Origin: a virus
Virus record (IMG/VR): IMGVR_UViG_3300037141_000236
Location: 24,948-88,947 of that record
Length of the DNA: 64,000 bases
Strand: one strand, 5' to 3'
The position numbers and the translations under genes were made by a program. Of the stretch, positions 49,758 through 57,505 are shown one piece after another; positions within the stretch are counted from its first letter, which is position 1; each line of letters begins with the position of its first letter. Under the pieces are notes generated by a model, which was given only the letters and a program-made list of their open reading frames with translations, was not told where the DNA came from and did no database searches.

Positions 49758-49969
49758 AAAGCGAAACAATAAAATCATTTACTTATAGTGAATTGCTAAC
49801 CAAGTGGGAAGCATCCTACAAGAAGCAACGTGAACTGTTTGCTGAAGCAGATAAGTTCGGAACTGATCCAAAAGTGTGGCCGGTATTGACATTGAAAGCC
49901 TGTGAACAAAGGGATATCACAGATTCATACGCAATGGAAATCTTCGAACGTAAAGGATTCAAATCATGA
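49754..49969 (+). CDS. Small helical protein
   Basis: A 71-residue protein of two or three helices (SELLTKWEASYKKQRELFAE; VLTLKACEQRDI). Overlaps both neighbours by four bases. Confidence 0.6.
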   Translation: MKSETIKSFTYSELLTKWEASYKKQRELFAEADKFGTDPKVWPVLTLKACEQRDITDSYAMEIFERKGFKS

Positions 49970-50334
49970 AAACAGACGTTCTCATAGCAACAGTACTTCT
50001 TGGTTGGAAAGAAGATAGAAGTTTCCCTGACAAAGGAAGAGTGTTTCGTTCTCCCGGCGGAGCTCTTGAAATGGATACCACTTTCAAATTCAAAACAGAT
50101 TATAATGAATTGATGAAGGCATTCAGCGCCATTGAACAAATGGGCTACACCATCGAATTAATATCTTTTAGAGTTGGCAATAAAGGTCCCACTAAGTATG
50201 TAGCTTTTATTCACGAAGACCAAAAAACCCTTATTTGCAGATTTACTTCTTTTGACAGGCTTGAGGCAATGTATTTGGTAGTATGCCATTTTGCTTTATG
50301 GATTTCAAAAGGCAAACCAAAAATAGAAATATGA
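49966..50334 (+). CDS. Hypothetical protein
   Basis: A 122-residue alpha/beta protein (LMKAFSAIEQMGYTIELISF; DRLEAMYLVVCHFALWIS). Unrecognised; ATGA overlaps on both sides. Confidence 0.6.
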   Translation: MKTDVLIATVLLGWKEDRSFPDKGRVFRSPGGALEMDTTFKFKTDYNELMKAFSAIEQMGYTIELISFRVGNKGPTKYVAFIHEDQKTLICRFTSFDRLEAMYLVVCHFALWISKGKPKIEI

Positions 50335-50624
50335 AATATCATTGGGTAATACTTAAACACGTTCCCACAGGTAAATGGCTATCAACCAACGCTCAAGGAG
50401 AAACAGAACTCGTTGATGCACCTGAAGATGCTTTGCCTTGTGATCTGAACGCCTGGGAAGGTAACATCATCAACATGGAAGATGCAACGGCAACGGATGG
50501 TACAATCATTACCGGTGATGATATCATGGTGTACAATTATACTGTGAAGGTTACAAAACCAATTCCAGGTGCATGCACAACATTCAAAGAAAATAACACA
50601 ACTGATTCAATATGGATCCAGTAG
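50331..50624 (+). CDS. Hypothetical protein
   Basis: A 97-residue protein starting at 50331 (MKYHWVILKHVPTGKWL), with beta-rich character. The C terminus overlaps the small TM gene by 13 bases. Confidence 0.6.
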   Translation: MKYHWVILKHVPTGKWLSTNAQGETELVDAPEDALPCDLNAWEGNIINMEDATATDGTIITGDDIMVYNYTVKVTKPIPGACTTFKENNTTDSIWIQ

Positions 50625-50737
50625 AATTTATCCAAGGGGAACTACAAACATTGCAATGCACATTAGGCGTTGTATTATTCATCATACTCGGTTGCCTGAC
50701 TACAATGGCAATTTGGGTTTATCGCAAAAAGAAATAA
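50612..50737 (+). CDS. Small single-TM protein, 41 aa
   Basis: Short protein with one membrane helix (LGVVLFIILGCLTTMAIWVY) and a basic end RKKK. Immediately after its TAA, the same frame continues as IRKEIGL and a stop, so it may once have carried the shared tail. Confidence 0.6.
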   Translation: MDPVEFIQGELQTLQCTLGVVLFIILGCLTTMAIWVYRKKK

Positions 50738-50760
50738 ATCAGAAAGGAAATTGGATTATG
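50738..50760 (+). other. Untranslated copy of the shared tail sequence
   Basis: Directly after the TAA at 50735-50737, in the same frame, codons read I-R-K-E-I-G-L followed by TGA (50759-50761) overlapping the next ATG (50758). It is the same sequence that ends neighbouring genes, but not translated unless the stop is read through. Confidence 0.7.
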
Positions 50761-51081
50761 AATTTCAAGGTAAGAGATTGGGTTATATATGAAGGTCAGC
50801 CTTATCAAATTGCTTTAATACTGGGCAATGTAAAAAGCAATGATTGTTTACTCATTGTACCAAAAGGTTTTAAAACTGCTTTCCAATTAAATGCAGGAAG
50901 TATCCCTGCCTGGAAAACCTTAATAAAAGGTTTTCCAGGCAAAAAGTTCGAAGTAATACAGGCAGAAGAGTTAGTTCATGTGGGATCTGTTTATTACTTC
51001 TGGTGCACGACAGATGAACTTTCCGGTACGGTTGGAATAACTGTTGAGGAAATAAAGATTAAAAAAGAAATAGGTCTATGA
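50758..51081 (+). CDS. SH3-like small protein, tail IKKEIGL
   Basis: A 107-residue protein opening NFKVRDWVIYEGQPYQIALI, an SH3/KOW-like plan in which the usual G-D is R-D, and ending EIKIKKEIGL. ATGA overlap with the next gene. Confidence 0.65.
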   Translation: MNFKVRDWVIYEGQPYQIALILGNVKSNDCLLIVPKGFKTAFQLNAGSIPAWKTLIKGFPGKKFEVIQAEELVHVGSVYYFWCTTDELSGTVGITVEEIKIKKEIGL

Positions 51082-51383
51082 GCAAATTCAAAATAGGAGA
51101 TCGTGTTGAATGTCTCACCATCAAAGAACTTATTGTAAAGAACCCTACTTTTGGTAAAGCTAAGATTACTGAAGTTGGGTCATGGGCAGGTGCAGGCTAC
51201 AAAGAAGGCAAAAGGTTTACAATTCGAACAGAGAATAATGGAAAGGATGAAACTGCATACTTTCCTCTTGAAATAGATGCTGATCCACATAGAGGCGTTT
51301 ATGGTTGGGCTTTGAAACTATCTCTTGCCACCATTGAGGAAGTAGAACAAGATATCTTAAAAGAGATTTATTCTAAGGAATAA
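51078..51383 (+). CDS. SH3-like small protein, tail LKEIYSKE
   Basis: A 101-residue member: SKFKIGDRVECLTIKEL opening and EEVEQDILKEIYSKE end. Last gene of its operon; no downstream start overlaps the tail. Confidence 0.65.
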   Translation: MSKFKIGDRVECLTIKELIVKNPTFGKAKITEVGSWAGAGYKEGKRFTIRTENNGKDETAYFPLEIDADPHRGVYGWALKLSLATIEEVEQDILKEIYSKE

Positions 51384-51402
51384 ACCCTCAATACATAATC
51401 CT

Positions 51403-51521
51403 ATCATTTATTGGTATAGAAACGTAAGTCATTGATTATCAATGAGTTACATATTTCTTGCTTTTATTTTGTGTTTTAGTAGGTTGGTAACCTAATCTCC
51501 CGTATCTTTATGGTATAGAAA
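51403..51521 (+). promoter_or_regulatory. Promoter with upstream IHF-like element (copy 2)
   Basis: Contains a perfect inverted repeat TCATTGAT-T-ATCAATGA (51429-51445), an IHF-like TATCAATGAGTTA, and, 42 bases after the 32-base block, TATCTTTATGGTATAGAAA (51503-51521) with GGTTGGT upstream. A further partial copy of the promoter end (TTTATTGGTATAGAAA) lies at 51407-51422. The 164-base gap contains no gene. Confidence 0.6.
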
Positions 51522-51547
51522 AAGAAACAAAATCTAAAAACAACCAC

Positions 51548-51988
51548 ATGGCCATCACAAAATTAACCTGCATCCAAGTTCGCACACAGTTAGAACTCGC
51601 TTTGAAAACAATTGGTGAGCAACACGGAATTCGGTTTGATATCGGCAAAATTCGTTTCAATGATGTTTCTTTTCGCTGTACTCTGAATGCGGAAGCGAAA
51701 AATCAAACCATTGCGCTTGCAACGAATGCTATCTATGCGACAACCGTTCCAAGCACTGGCACAAAGGATTTGAATTTCTATATGAATCGTTCTTATCGCA
51801 AAAATGCAAACTGCATTACTTATACTGTCATTGAATTTCATCCGAGCCGTCCAAAATACAAGTTTGTCGTTTCAACACCGTATGGAACCAGATATCGCGC
51901 GGCTGCAAAATGGTTGGATAGCATGAAGGATGTTACACCAAGCAAACTTGACGACGAAATTTTGGGCGGGGAACTAAGTTCACTCTAA
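51548..51988 (+). CDS. Hypothetical protein
   Basis: A 146-residue basic alpha/beta protein (TCIQVRTQLELALKTIGEQ; ITYTVIEFHPSRPKYKFVV). Codon use is somewhat more GC-rich than in neighbours, as at 46001, the other gene with this type of promoter. Unrecognised. Confidence 0.6.
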   Translation: MAITKLTCIQVRTQLELALKTIGEQHGIRFDIGKIRFNDVSFRCTLNAEAKNQTIALATNAIYATTVPSTGTKDLNFYMNRSYRKNANCITYTVIEFHPSRPKYKFVVSTPYGTRYRAAAKWLDSMKDVTPSKLDDEILGGELSSL

Positions 51989-52039
51989 ATCAAAATTCAC
52001 TCTAACACCAAACAAATAAATTCACTTAAATCAAAACAT

Positions 52040-52309
52040 ATGTCACTCGAAATCGGAAACCACAAAAGCTCTACTTCTTACTACGAATTTCACTCGTATA
52101 AAAAGGCAGCGATCATCAAAGCGAAAAACATCTTGACTGGCCGAATCAAAGGCAACGAAGAACAAGCCCAAGAATTGATGTATCCCAATCACGTTGTTGT
52201 GTATGCCAACACCAAAGAACAGGCAATGCAAATATTGTGTAAGCGTTATGCCAAAGTGCGTTACAACCACATATTCAAGTGCGTATCCAAATTGCGTAGT
52301 TTTAAATAA
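52040..52309 (+). CDS. Small hypothetical protein
   Basis: An 89-residue basic protein with helices AAIIKAKNILTGRIKGNEEQ and EQAMQILCKRYAKV. Unrecognised. Same transcription unit as 51548. Confidence 0.55.
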   Translation: MSLEIGNHKSSTSYYEFHSYKKAAIIKAKNILTGRIKGNEEQAQELMYPNHVVVYANTKEQAMQILCKRYAKVRYNHIFKCVSKLRSFK

Positions 52310-52331
52310 CTTCATCTCAAAATCAAACATC

Positions 52332-52583
52332 ATGCGTTGCATCGGAAAAAAGAAAATCGGAGATTTAAAAGGCGGACAAATGTTCTCAATTGATCTCGTA
52401 AGTGAGAAACTTCCAAACCCAGGCCTGTGCATAAGACTTGCAGCAGTTGCAGTCATCGTAAATGGTTGTGCAATGCCAAGGGCATCGAATTATACCAAAG
52501 GAGATTCCTTCATTGCCATCCGCGTTAGTAATGGGAAGCCAGCAATGTATCACACTGATCAAGAAGTATACGTTTACGAATAA
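52332..52583 (+). CDS. Small hypothetical protein
   Basis: An 83-residue protein. Start at 52332 (MRCIGKKKIGDLKGGQ) rather than an upstream Met within the previous gene. IGDLKGGQMFSIDLV and SNYTKGDSFIAIRVSNGKP suggest a small beta fold. Confidence 0.55.
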   Translation: MRCIGKKKIGDLKGGQMFSIDLVSEKLPNPGLCIRLAAVAVIVNGCAMPRASNYTKGDSFIAIRVSNGKPAMYHTDQEVYVYE

Positions 52584-52594
52584 AACCCAAAACC

Positions 52595-52864
52595 ATGAAA
52601 AAGAAATCAGATACTTATTTTGCAGTTGCAGTAACCTGGAATAAAAAATATGATTATTTCAGTGGTCGCGATAAACTCGAAAAAATCCTTAGCCGCGAAT
52701 GTTCAGGCTCAGGTTGTGGAATGGGAACTGCTGACGCAGATTGGTGTTACAAGCAGAAAGCCACAGCGATCAAGATTGCCAAGCGCCTCAAAAGACTGAA
52801 GTGGTTGTCCAGTGTTGACATCACAAAGTATTCAGATACTGAAGATGTAAACATTGAATTCTAA
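52595..52864 (+). CDS. Small hypothetical protein
   Basis: An 89-residue protein with a Cys/Gly-rich loop (ECSGSGCGMGTADADWCYK) and a basic helix (AIKIAKRLKRLKWL). The cysteines could bind metal. Unrecognised. Confidence 0.55.
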   Translation: MKKKSDTYFAVAVTWNKKYDYFSGRDKLEKILSRECSGSGCGMGTADADWCYKQKATAIKIAKRLKRLKWLSSVDITKYSDTEDVNIEF

Positions 52865-52866
52865 CT

Positions 52867-53007
52867 ATGAAAGCATCAATTCACAAAGCTCCGAAGTTCA
52901 GTGTTGTTCCAAAAATGTTTAAACAATGGAAGCAACCAAATCATATTCATAGACTCTACTTGTCCATCGTGTGGTTTGGTTATGTTCTCTTTATAAAATA
53001 CAAATGA
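52867..53007 (+). CDS. Small basic protein, 46 aa
   Basis: Short gene two bases after the previous stop and overlapping the next by four. Basic first half and hydrophobic end (LYLSIVWFGYVLFIKYK), possibly membrane bound. Confidence 0.5.
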   Translation: MKASIHKAPKFSVVPKMFKQWKQPNHIHRLYLSIVWFGYVLFIKYK

Positions 53008-53132
53008 GGCACCTGAAATATTTAATCCCTCTGTGGATCATGTTAGGAATTATCATTGGCATTCTGCTTTACACAACTCCTGAAAAACCTCACAAACAAT
53101 TCGTTATCGACAGTAAGTCACATTACGTGTAA
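53004..53132 (+). CDS. Small single-TM protein, 42 aa
   Basis: Short gene coupled by ATGA; a TM helix (LIPLWIMLGIIIGILLY) followed by a polar tail. Unrecognised. Confidence 0.5.
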   Translation: MRHLKYLIPLWIMLGIIIGILLYTTPEKPHKQFVIDSKSHYV

Positions 53133-53157
53133 CCTCTTCTTATAAGAATTATACATT

Positions 53158-53184
53158 AAAAGCACCCTTTGTGGTGCTTTTTTA
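53158..53184 (+). terminator. Rho-independent terminator
   Basis: An 8-bp stem AAAGCACC / GGTGCTTT with a 6-base loop, then a T-run. Confidence 0.85.
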
Positions 53185-53185
53185 T

Positions 53186-53193
53186 TAATTTTA
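53186..53193 (+). promoter_or_regulatory. Candidate promoter, -7 box TAATTTTA
   Basis: TAATTTTA directly after the terminator T-run, with TTTG 14 bases upstream and the next start 23 bases downstream. Confidence 0.45.
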
Positions 53194-53216
53194 CGTAAAC
53201 ATCTAACCTTATCACA

Positions 53217-54002
53217 ATGGACATTCTAAAAGAAATGGATAAAGACATCGCAGAGAAACGCGAAGTCGCCGAAGACTTGACAACTCAAGCCAAACAATTG
53301 TTATTGACCGCAGAGAATAAAGAACGCGATGCCCTTGTCTCAGCAGGTCTTGATCGCCACATCAAAGAGATCGATACAACAAGAGGCGTTGAGATCGAAA
53401 GAGAACAATTCGAAGCCAAGTATGGTAACAGAGTTCTCCACGCCGACGAAATCAAAGCATTATGTGTGAAATACAATCTGCGTTTCCTGAATACACATTA
53501 CTTCAACGGTAAAGTGGATGCACAAACCGGAATGAAGGTTGCTAAGTTGATGGCTGATCACAAAACAGAAATGGGAAGAGACAATTCCGATTTGTTTTAT
53601 GTGCTTGCGCCACCAAGGGCGTTTGCTTTACGTGAGAAACCAAAGAAGGTTGTGGATCTTGATCCAATCTTATTCTATAAGATCCCTGGTTCTGGAGGCC
53701 AATATTACACTTACGTCCATAAATGGGGCGAAGACTTCACAGTGATGAGAAAATTTTCCGGCTGGCTGTTTAAGAGTGTAACCAATATGATTCTGATGCC
53801 TTTCTTATTCGCAACAGCGGTTGGGCAAGTTGTGTTCTTTGGATTTGCACATCACTTGTGCCCTTGGTCACTGTTGACTTTGATTCCTGCCGCAATTGCC
53901 ACTGTTATTTTTAACTCTAACTTTGGCAACGGTAATCCCGAACGCGCGTTAACTGAAAGAGTATGGAATGAAGATACAAAACGTTCCAATTTGTTCTGGT
54001 AA
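53217..54002 (+). CDS. Membrane protein with coiled-coil N terminus
   Basis: A 261-residue protein: charged coiled coil (residues 1-75), a middle domain, and two membrane helices near residues 190-235 (MILMPFLFATAVGQVVFFGF and SLLTLIPAAIATVIF). It is a single-gene unit between terminators. It could organise or modify the inner membrane during infection; no family recognised. Confidence 0.65.
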   Translation: MDILKEMDKDIAEKREVAEDLTTQAKQLLLTAENKERDALVSAGLDRHIKEIDTTRGVEIEREQFEAKYGNRVLHADEIKALCVKYNLRFLNTHYFNGKVDAQTGMKVAKLMADHKTEMGRDNSDLFYVLAPPRAFALREKPKKVVDLDPILFYKIPGSGGQYYTYVHKWGEDFTVMRKFSGWLFKSVTNMILMPFLFATAVGQVVFFGFAHHLCPWSLLTLIPAAIATVIFNSNFGNGNPERALTERVWNEDTKRSNLFW

Positions 54003-54031
54003 GCTAACCTTCACATACGTTAATTTCTGTA

Positions 54032-54067
54032 TAAAGAGAAGTCTGTAATGGATTTCTCTTTATTTTT
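54032..54067 (+). terminator. Rho-independent terminator
   Basis: A 9-bp stem TAAAGAGAA / TTCTCTTTA with a 13-base loop, then TTTTTA, which also resembles a TATTTTTA -7 box for the next gene. Confidence 0.75.
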
Positions 54068-54097
54068 ATATATTAATTGAACTCAACTATAAACATC

Positions 54098-54337
54098 ATG
54101 AACACACTCGGAATCATATTAGGCATTGTTTTAATTTGTGCGTTTCTTACTTACCTTTGGCGCCAGATTATGATTAGCGAAATCAACAAAATTGTTGACA
54201 AGATGGAACCGTTTGAAACATCACAAGAGATACTTGATGAGCTGGATTCTGACATGGAAGACAGTGGCATGGCACAAGGAGAAATCGAAAGTAACCTCAA
54301 TCACTGGAAAAATAAATACATAATCACAAGAAAATGA
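54098..54337 (+). CDS. Small single-TM protein
   Basis: A 79-residue protein with an N-terminal TM helix (residues 2-23) and an acidic helical cytosolic part. I chose ATG 54098; an in-frame TTG lies at 54077. ATGA overlap with the next gene. Confidence 0.6.
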   Translation: MNTLGIILGIVLICAFLTYLWRQIMISEINKIVDKMEPFETSQEILDELDSDMEDSGMAQGEIESNLNHWKNKYIITRK

Positions 54338-54891
54338 CTTACGATAAACTATTCAAAGCGTTAAGCGAATTCTACGAGAAGAAAAACTGGAAAGTAAAGT
54401 TCTATATGCAGCATTCAACCTTCTCCTATGAAATCTATCATAGCCAGGATGCATTTCATGGAAAGCCTTTGTATGTGAGCACAATCTTCTATCATGGCCC
54501 GGACAATATTGATTCAATGGGCAAGTCAATCATTGACGATATCAAAACTAATCGAGCTCGATTGAAGAAGGAGAATCCAAAGCCATTTACTTATCTCCCA
54601 CAGAATGATCCCAAAGCACAAGAATGTGTTTCTGTGGAAGACTGGACTCCAAATGATCCGCGTCCTGTTCTTGATCCTAAAAAGATGACAGTAACAGTCG
54701 ATGGCAAAACTATCAAAGTAAAGGAAGTAAAGGCGAAAGACCTGGTGCAAAAGAAACCATTACTTGTTCCTTTGAAAAGGGATACATTGATGAGTACTCA
54801 AAGACAGGTCACAACACCAATTAAAAAGCTTATTGTCCGAACACCTAAGTTTGGAAAGAAACGCCCCATCATTCGTAAAAAAAGAAAATAA
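54334..54891 (+). CDS. Hypothetical protein with basic C terminus
   Basis: A 185-residue protein: alpha/beta first half, Pro-rich linker (PKPFTYLPQNDPKAQE) and a basic end (GKKRPIIRKKRK) that could bind nucleic acid. Unrecognised. Confidence 0.6.
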   Translation: MTYDKLFKALSEFYEKKNWKVKFYMQHSTFSYEIYHSQDAFHGKPLYVSTIFYHGPDNIDSMGKSIIDDIKTNRARLKKENPKPFTYLPQNDPKAQECVSVEDWTPNDPRPVLDPKKMTVTVDGKTIKVKEVKAKDLVQKKPLLVPLKRDTLMSTQRQVTTPIKKLIVRTPKFGKKRPIIRKKRK

Positions 54892-54892
54892 C

Positions 54893-55114
54893 ATGACACA
54901 GGAAGAAGATGACCAAATAACACGTGTGGCTTTCGTAGCTGCACTCATTGCAGCTGAAGCTCCTGCCGATATCAACGAAGAAGTTTTATTTGTTATGGCA
55001 AAAAAAGCGATTGCTGGCATGGGTCCAAAAGAATTAGCCGAGTTGGAAGCATACAAGGAACAATTCAAAGCTTGGGATGCAAATAAAGACAAAGAAGAAA
55101 TATGGCGAAGGTAG
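54893..55114 (+). CDS. Helical protein, tail KEEIW
   Basis: A 73-residue helical protein starting at 54893 (MTQEEDDQITRVAF). It is a paralog of the next gene: ITRVAFVAALIAAEA and PKELAELEAYKEQFKAW match ISRVDFLVALAKASA and PKQLEILDAKKEAWLKW. It ends KDKEEIWRR, a W-form variant of the shared tail, with the next ATGGC inside the codons. Confidence 0.6.
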   Translation: MTQEEDDQITRVAFVAALIAAEAPADINEEVLFVMAKKAIAGMGPKELAELEAYKEQFKAWDANKDKEEIWRR

Positions 55115-55350
55115 AAATTTCAAGAGTAGACTTTCTTGTTGCATTGGCAAAAGCAAGCGCAGCTACTCCAGAAGAACAAGAATTGGTTAAAGACAGTCTT
55201 GCACTGATTTTGAATGCACATTTGTTTTTAGAAGAAGCAACACCCAAACAACTTGAAATATTGGATGCAAAGAAAGAAGCTTGGTTGAAATGGAAGAACA
55301 GTGGCGAGTCAGCTGAAGACACAATCAAAAGAGAAATCGGACTAATATGA
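55102..55350 (+). CDS. Helical protein, tail IKREIGLI
   Basis: An 82-residue tandem paralog of 54893-55114, all-helical, ending EDTIKREIGLI. It shows the shared tail on a fold different from the SH3-like family. Confidence 0.65.
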   Translation: MAKVEISRVDFLVALAKASAATPEEQELVKDSLALILNAHLFLEEATPKQLEILDAKKEAWLKWKNSGESAEDTIKREIGLI

Positions 55351-55406
55351 AAAAGAAACGATCCGCCAAATACGAAATAGAAAATAACACCGAAACCAAT
55401 GAGTGA
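55347..55406 (+). CDS. Possible 19-aa peptide
   Basis: A short frame with ATGA-type overlaps at both ends (MKKKRSAKYEIENNTETNE). It may simply bridge translation between 55350 and 55399. Confidence 0.3.
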   Translation: MKKKRSAKYEIENNTETNE

Positions 55407-55725
55407 ACTCTGGGAAGAATATGAAGAAAGGCAAAAAGACAAAGCTATGGCAAAGTGGCATAAGGCAAAATACCTATTGTATATCCCTTTGATAGCAATA
55501 TTAGGATACTTTGCTTACATTTTGTATTGGCCTATCAACGCCATGCATATAACTTATTTTATTTGCGCAGTGCTCGCCATACTCGTTCACAAATTCTTAT
55601 GGAAAAAGAATTGGAAAGAAGAGCCTTTAGAATACACTTACTTCTTGTGTTTCTTCTTCGGACCATTTGCCTTACTTTATATGATACAAGCAGCCATCAT
55701 ATGGCACCAAATGAAACGCCCATGA
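55399..55725 (+). CDS. Small membrane protein, about three TM segments
   Basis: A 108-residue protein with hydrophobic segments near residues 27-45, 50-66 and 80-100 and a charged N terminus. Unrecognised; ATGA overlap with the next gene. Confidence 0.6.
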   Translation: MSELWEEYEERQKDKAMAKWHKAKYLLYIPLIAILGYFAYILYWPINAMHITYFICAVLAILVHKFLWKKNWKEEPLEYTYFLCFFFGPFALLYMIQAAIIWHQMKRP

Positions 55726-56150
55726 CCCTGACAAGAACAATTGAATTGGAAGCTGAGATATCCGCAACCATTCACAAAGATAACAATTGTACAGTAACCT
55801 TCGATTATTCGATTGGAGAAGGAATTACTGATAGGGCTTCCAAAGTGTCAGCCTACACATTTAACCCTCTTACAGAGGAGTTTTTCTTGCTTTATACAGT
55901 GTTTGGCAAGGATAAGATACGTTGCCTGGAATCTTTATTAGTTTATGTGCAAACACATACCAAGGAAATGAGTTCTTATACTGTCTCTTGGTCACGAAAA
56001 GTTCTCGGCAGTGTAGGTTCCATGCGATCCAAAGTAAATGTTTCGTATTTTTATGGTAAGAATGTGAAGGATGTCATTGATAAATTCTTTGCAGGTAAAG
56101 GTCCCGATATGTATTATGTGTGGGAAATCAAACTAAATCCTTCTGCCTAA
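55722..56150 (+). CDS. Hypothetical beta-rich protein
   Basis: A 142-residue protein starting at 55722 (MTLTRTIELEAEISATI), since the longer upstream frame overlaps the membrane protein. Strand-rich with a helix ESLLVYVQTHTKEM. TAATG overlap with the next gene. Confidence 0.55.
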   Translation: MTLTRTIELEAEISATIHKDNNCTVTFDYSIGEGITDRASKVSAYTFNPLTEEFFLLYTVFGKDKIRCLESLLVYVQTHTKEMSSYTVSWSRKVLGSVGSMRSKVNVSYFYGKNVKDVIDKFFAGKGPDMYYVWEIKLNPSA

Positions 56151-56377
56151 TGTCATACGCAAGACTTCGTAAAGCTGATTGTAAAGTATCTACCAATATT
56201 AAAGGACTGATCTTTGAATCCGGGCAACAATATAAAGTTGTTAAGAATGGTGACTCTTATTATGTTCAAGAGAAAGGCTCCAAGAAAGTGAATGACGGTA
56301 TGTGGCTGAAAGAAAATGTCTTTTTATCTTGCTTTGATCTCATTGAAATGAAACTCTATCGCAATGCAAAAGTTTGA
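56150..56377 (+). CDS. Small barrel-like protein
   Basis: A 75-residue protein starting at 56150. FESGQQYKVVKNGDSYYVQEKG is an SH3-like strand set. No shared tail. Overlaps 56364 by 14 bases. Confidence 0.6.
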   Translation: MSYARLRKADCKVSTNIKGLIFESGQQYKVVKNGDSYYVQEKGSKKVNDGMWLKENVFLSCFDLIEMKLYRNAKV

Positions 56378-56693
56378 CCTTCTGGATAAGATAACATTAA
56401 AACATCACCCAGGAGCTTTTACAATCGTGGGTGTGATCACGCCTAATCCTGATTTGGAAGAAAGAACATATCTCATTTCTATTCCGTTAAAATTCAGTGA
56501 TGGTTTTCTATATACTCTTGAAATGCGAGACGGTTGGCAAGCAGGCCAATGGTTTGATTATACCACGTTTATAGAACCAATGATGATTGAAGGCAAATAC
56601 TATATGTGGGTTAGCGAATGGAAAGTAAAAGATAGCGTACTCACACCGGAACAACTAATCGTTAAACAAATAAGACAAGAGATCGGATTATGA
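56364..56693 (+). CDS. Small barrel protein, tail IRQEIGL
   Basis: A 109-residue member: FDLLDKITLKHHPGAFTIVGV opening, EGKYYMWVSEWKVKD before the tail, end KQIRQEIGL. It resembles the next two genes in its C-terminal half. Confidence 0.65.
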   Translation: MQKFDLLDKITLKHHPGAFTIVGVITPNPDLEERTYLISIPLKFSDGFLYTLEMRDGWQAGQWFDYTTFIEPMMIEGKYYMWVSEWKVKDSVLTPEQLIVKQIRQEIGL

Positions 56694-57046
56694 GCTTCAA
56701 AGCAGGTGATATCATTGAGACAACGTTTATGCCTGGAAGGTTTCTGGTGATGATGTATCGTCCGAAAGAAGACCCGAAGAGCAGCATGATTGAATATATG
56801 ATTGCGTTGCCAGACGATTTCAAAATACCCACCGCAGAACATAAAATTTGTGATGTCAAAGAAGATTTCTTTCAAGAGTATAAAAAAGCTGGATACAAGA
56901 GTGATTGGCCTAAATGGATTGCAGAGTCTCCTGGCTCAGAAAAATATGTTTTGGTTGGGCAAAGATATATGTGGGTTCATCCAGAAGAAATAAAAGATCC
57001 TTTTGAAACAACCGAAGAGCAAATAATAAAAGAAATTGGCCTATGA
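56690..57046 (+). CDS. SH3-like small protein, tail IIKEIGL
   Basis: A 118-residue member: SFKAGDIIETTFMPGRFLVM opening; WIAESPGSEKYVLVGQRYMW, then TTEEQIIKEIGL. Clear tandem paralog of 57043-57360. Confidence 0.7.
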   Translation: MSFKAGDIIETTFMPGRFLVMMYRPKEDPKSSMIEYMIALPDDFKIPTAEHKICDVKEDFFQEYKKAGYKSDWPKWIAESPGSEKYVLVGQRYMWVHPEEIKDPFETTEEQIIKEIGL

Positions 57047-57360
57047 GCAAGTACAAGCCCGGTGAATGGGTTAAGGTTAAGGGACTTGAAGGTGAGTTCC
57101 AAATCTATCTCTATCGTAAGTATGAAAATACCAGGATTTCTTCCGGATATATTATTGGTGTTACCAAGAATGTTGATCAACATTCTATATTTGATGGCCA
57201 TGATGAAGAATGGGCTAGGTGGATCCATAATTCACCCGGCTCAGAAAAATTTATGCTCCGTGGAGTAACCTATGCTTGGATTGAGGAAGAAGATATTGCT
57301 GGTGAAGATCCTTTACAATCAACTGAACGTATAATCAAACGAGAAATTGGGCTGCCATGA
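57043..57360 (+). CDS. SH3-like small protein, tail IKREIGLP
   Basis: A 105-residue member: SKYKPGEWVKVKGLEGEFQI opening; WIHNSPGSEKFMLRGVTYAW, then STERIIKREIGLP. Paralog of the preceding gene. Confidence 0.7.
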   Translation: MSKYKPGEWVKVKGLEGEFQIYLYRKYENTRISSGYIIGVTKNVDQHSIFDGHDEEWARWIHNSPGSEKFMLRGVTYAWIEEEDIAGEDPLQSTERIIKREIGLP

Positions 57361-57503
57361 AGAACATACTATTATTCCTTTCGGGTAAATACAAGCGGTC
57401 TTTGCTTTTAAAAGCGGAGAAGGTTGTTTGGGACATCTATAAGAATCAAGGACTAACATCAACAGGATGGGCCGCAAGAGAAGCAATAAGAAAACTTAAA
57501 TAG
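57357..57503 (+). CDS. Small basic protein, 48 aa
   Basis: Short coupled gene (ATGA) encoding a helical basic protein (LLLKAEKVVWDIYKNQG; WAAREAIRKLK). Unrecognised. Confidence 0.55.
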   Translation: MKNILLFLSGKYKRSLLLKAEKVVWDIYKNQGLTSTGWAAREAIRKLK

Positions 57504-57505
57504 CC

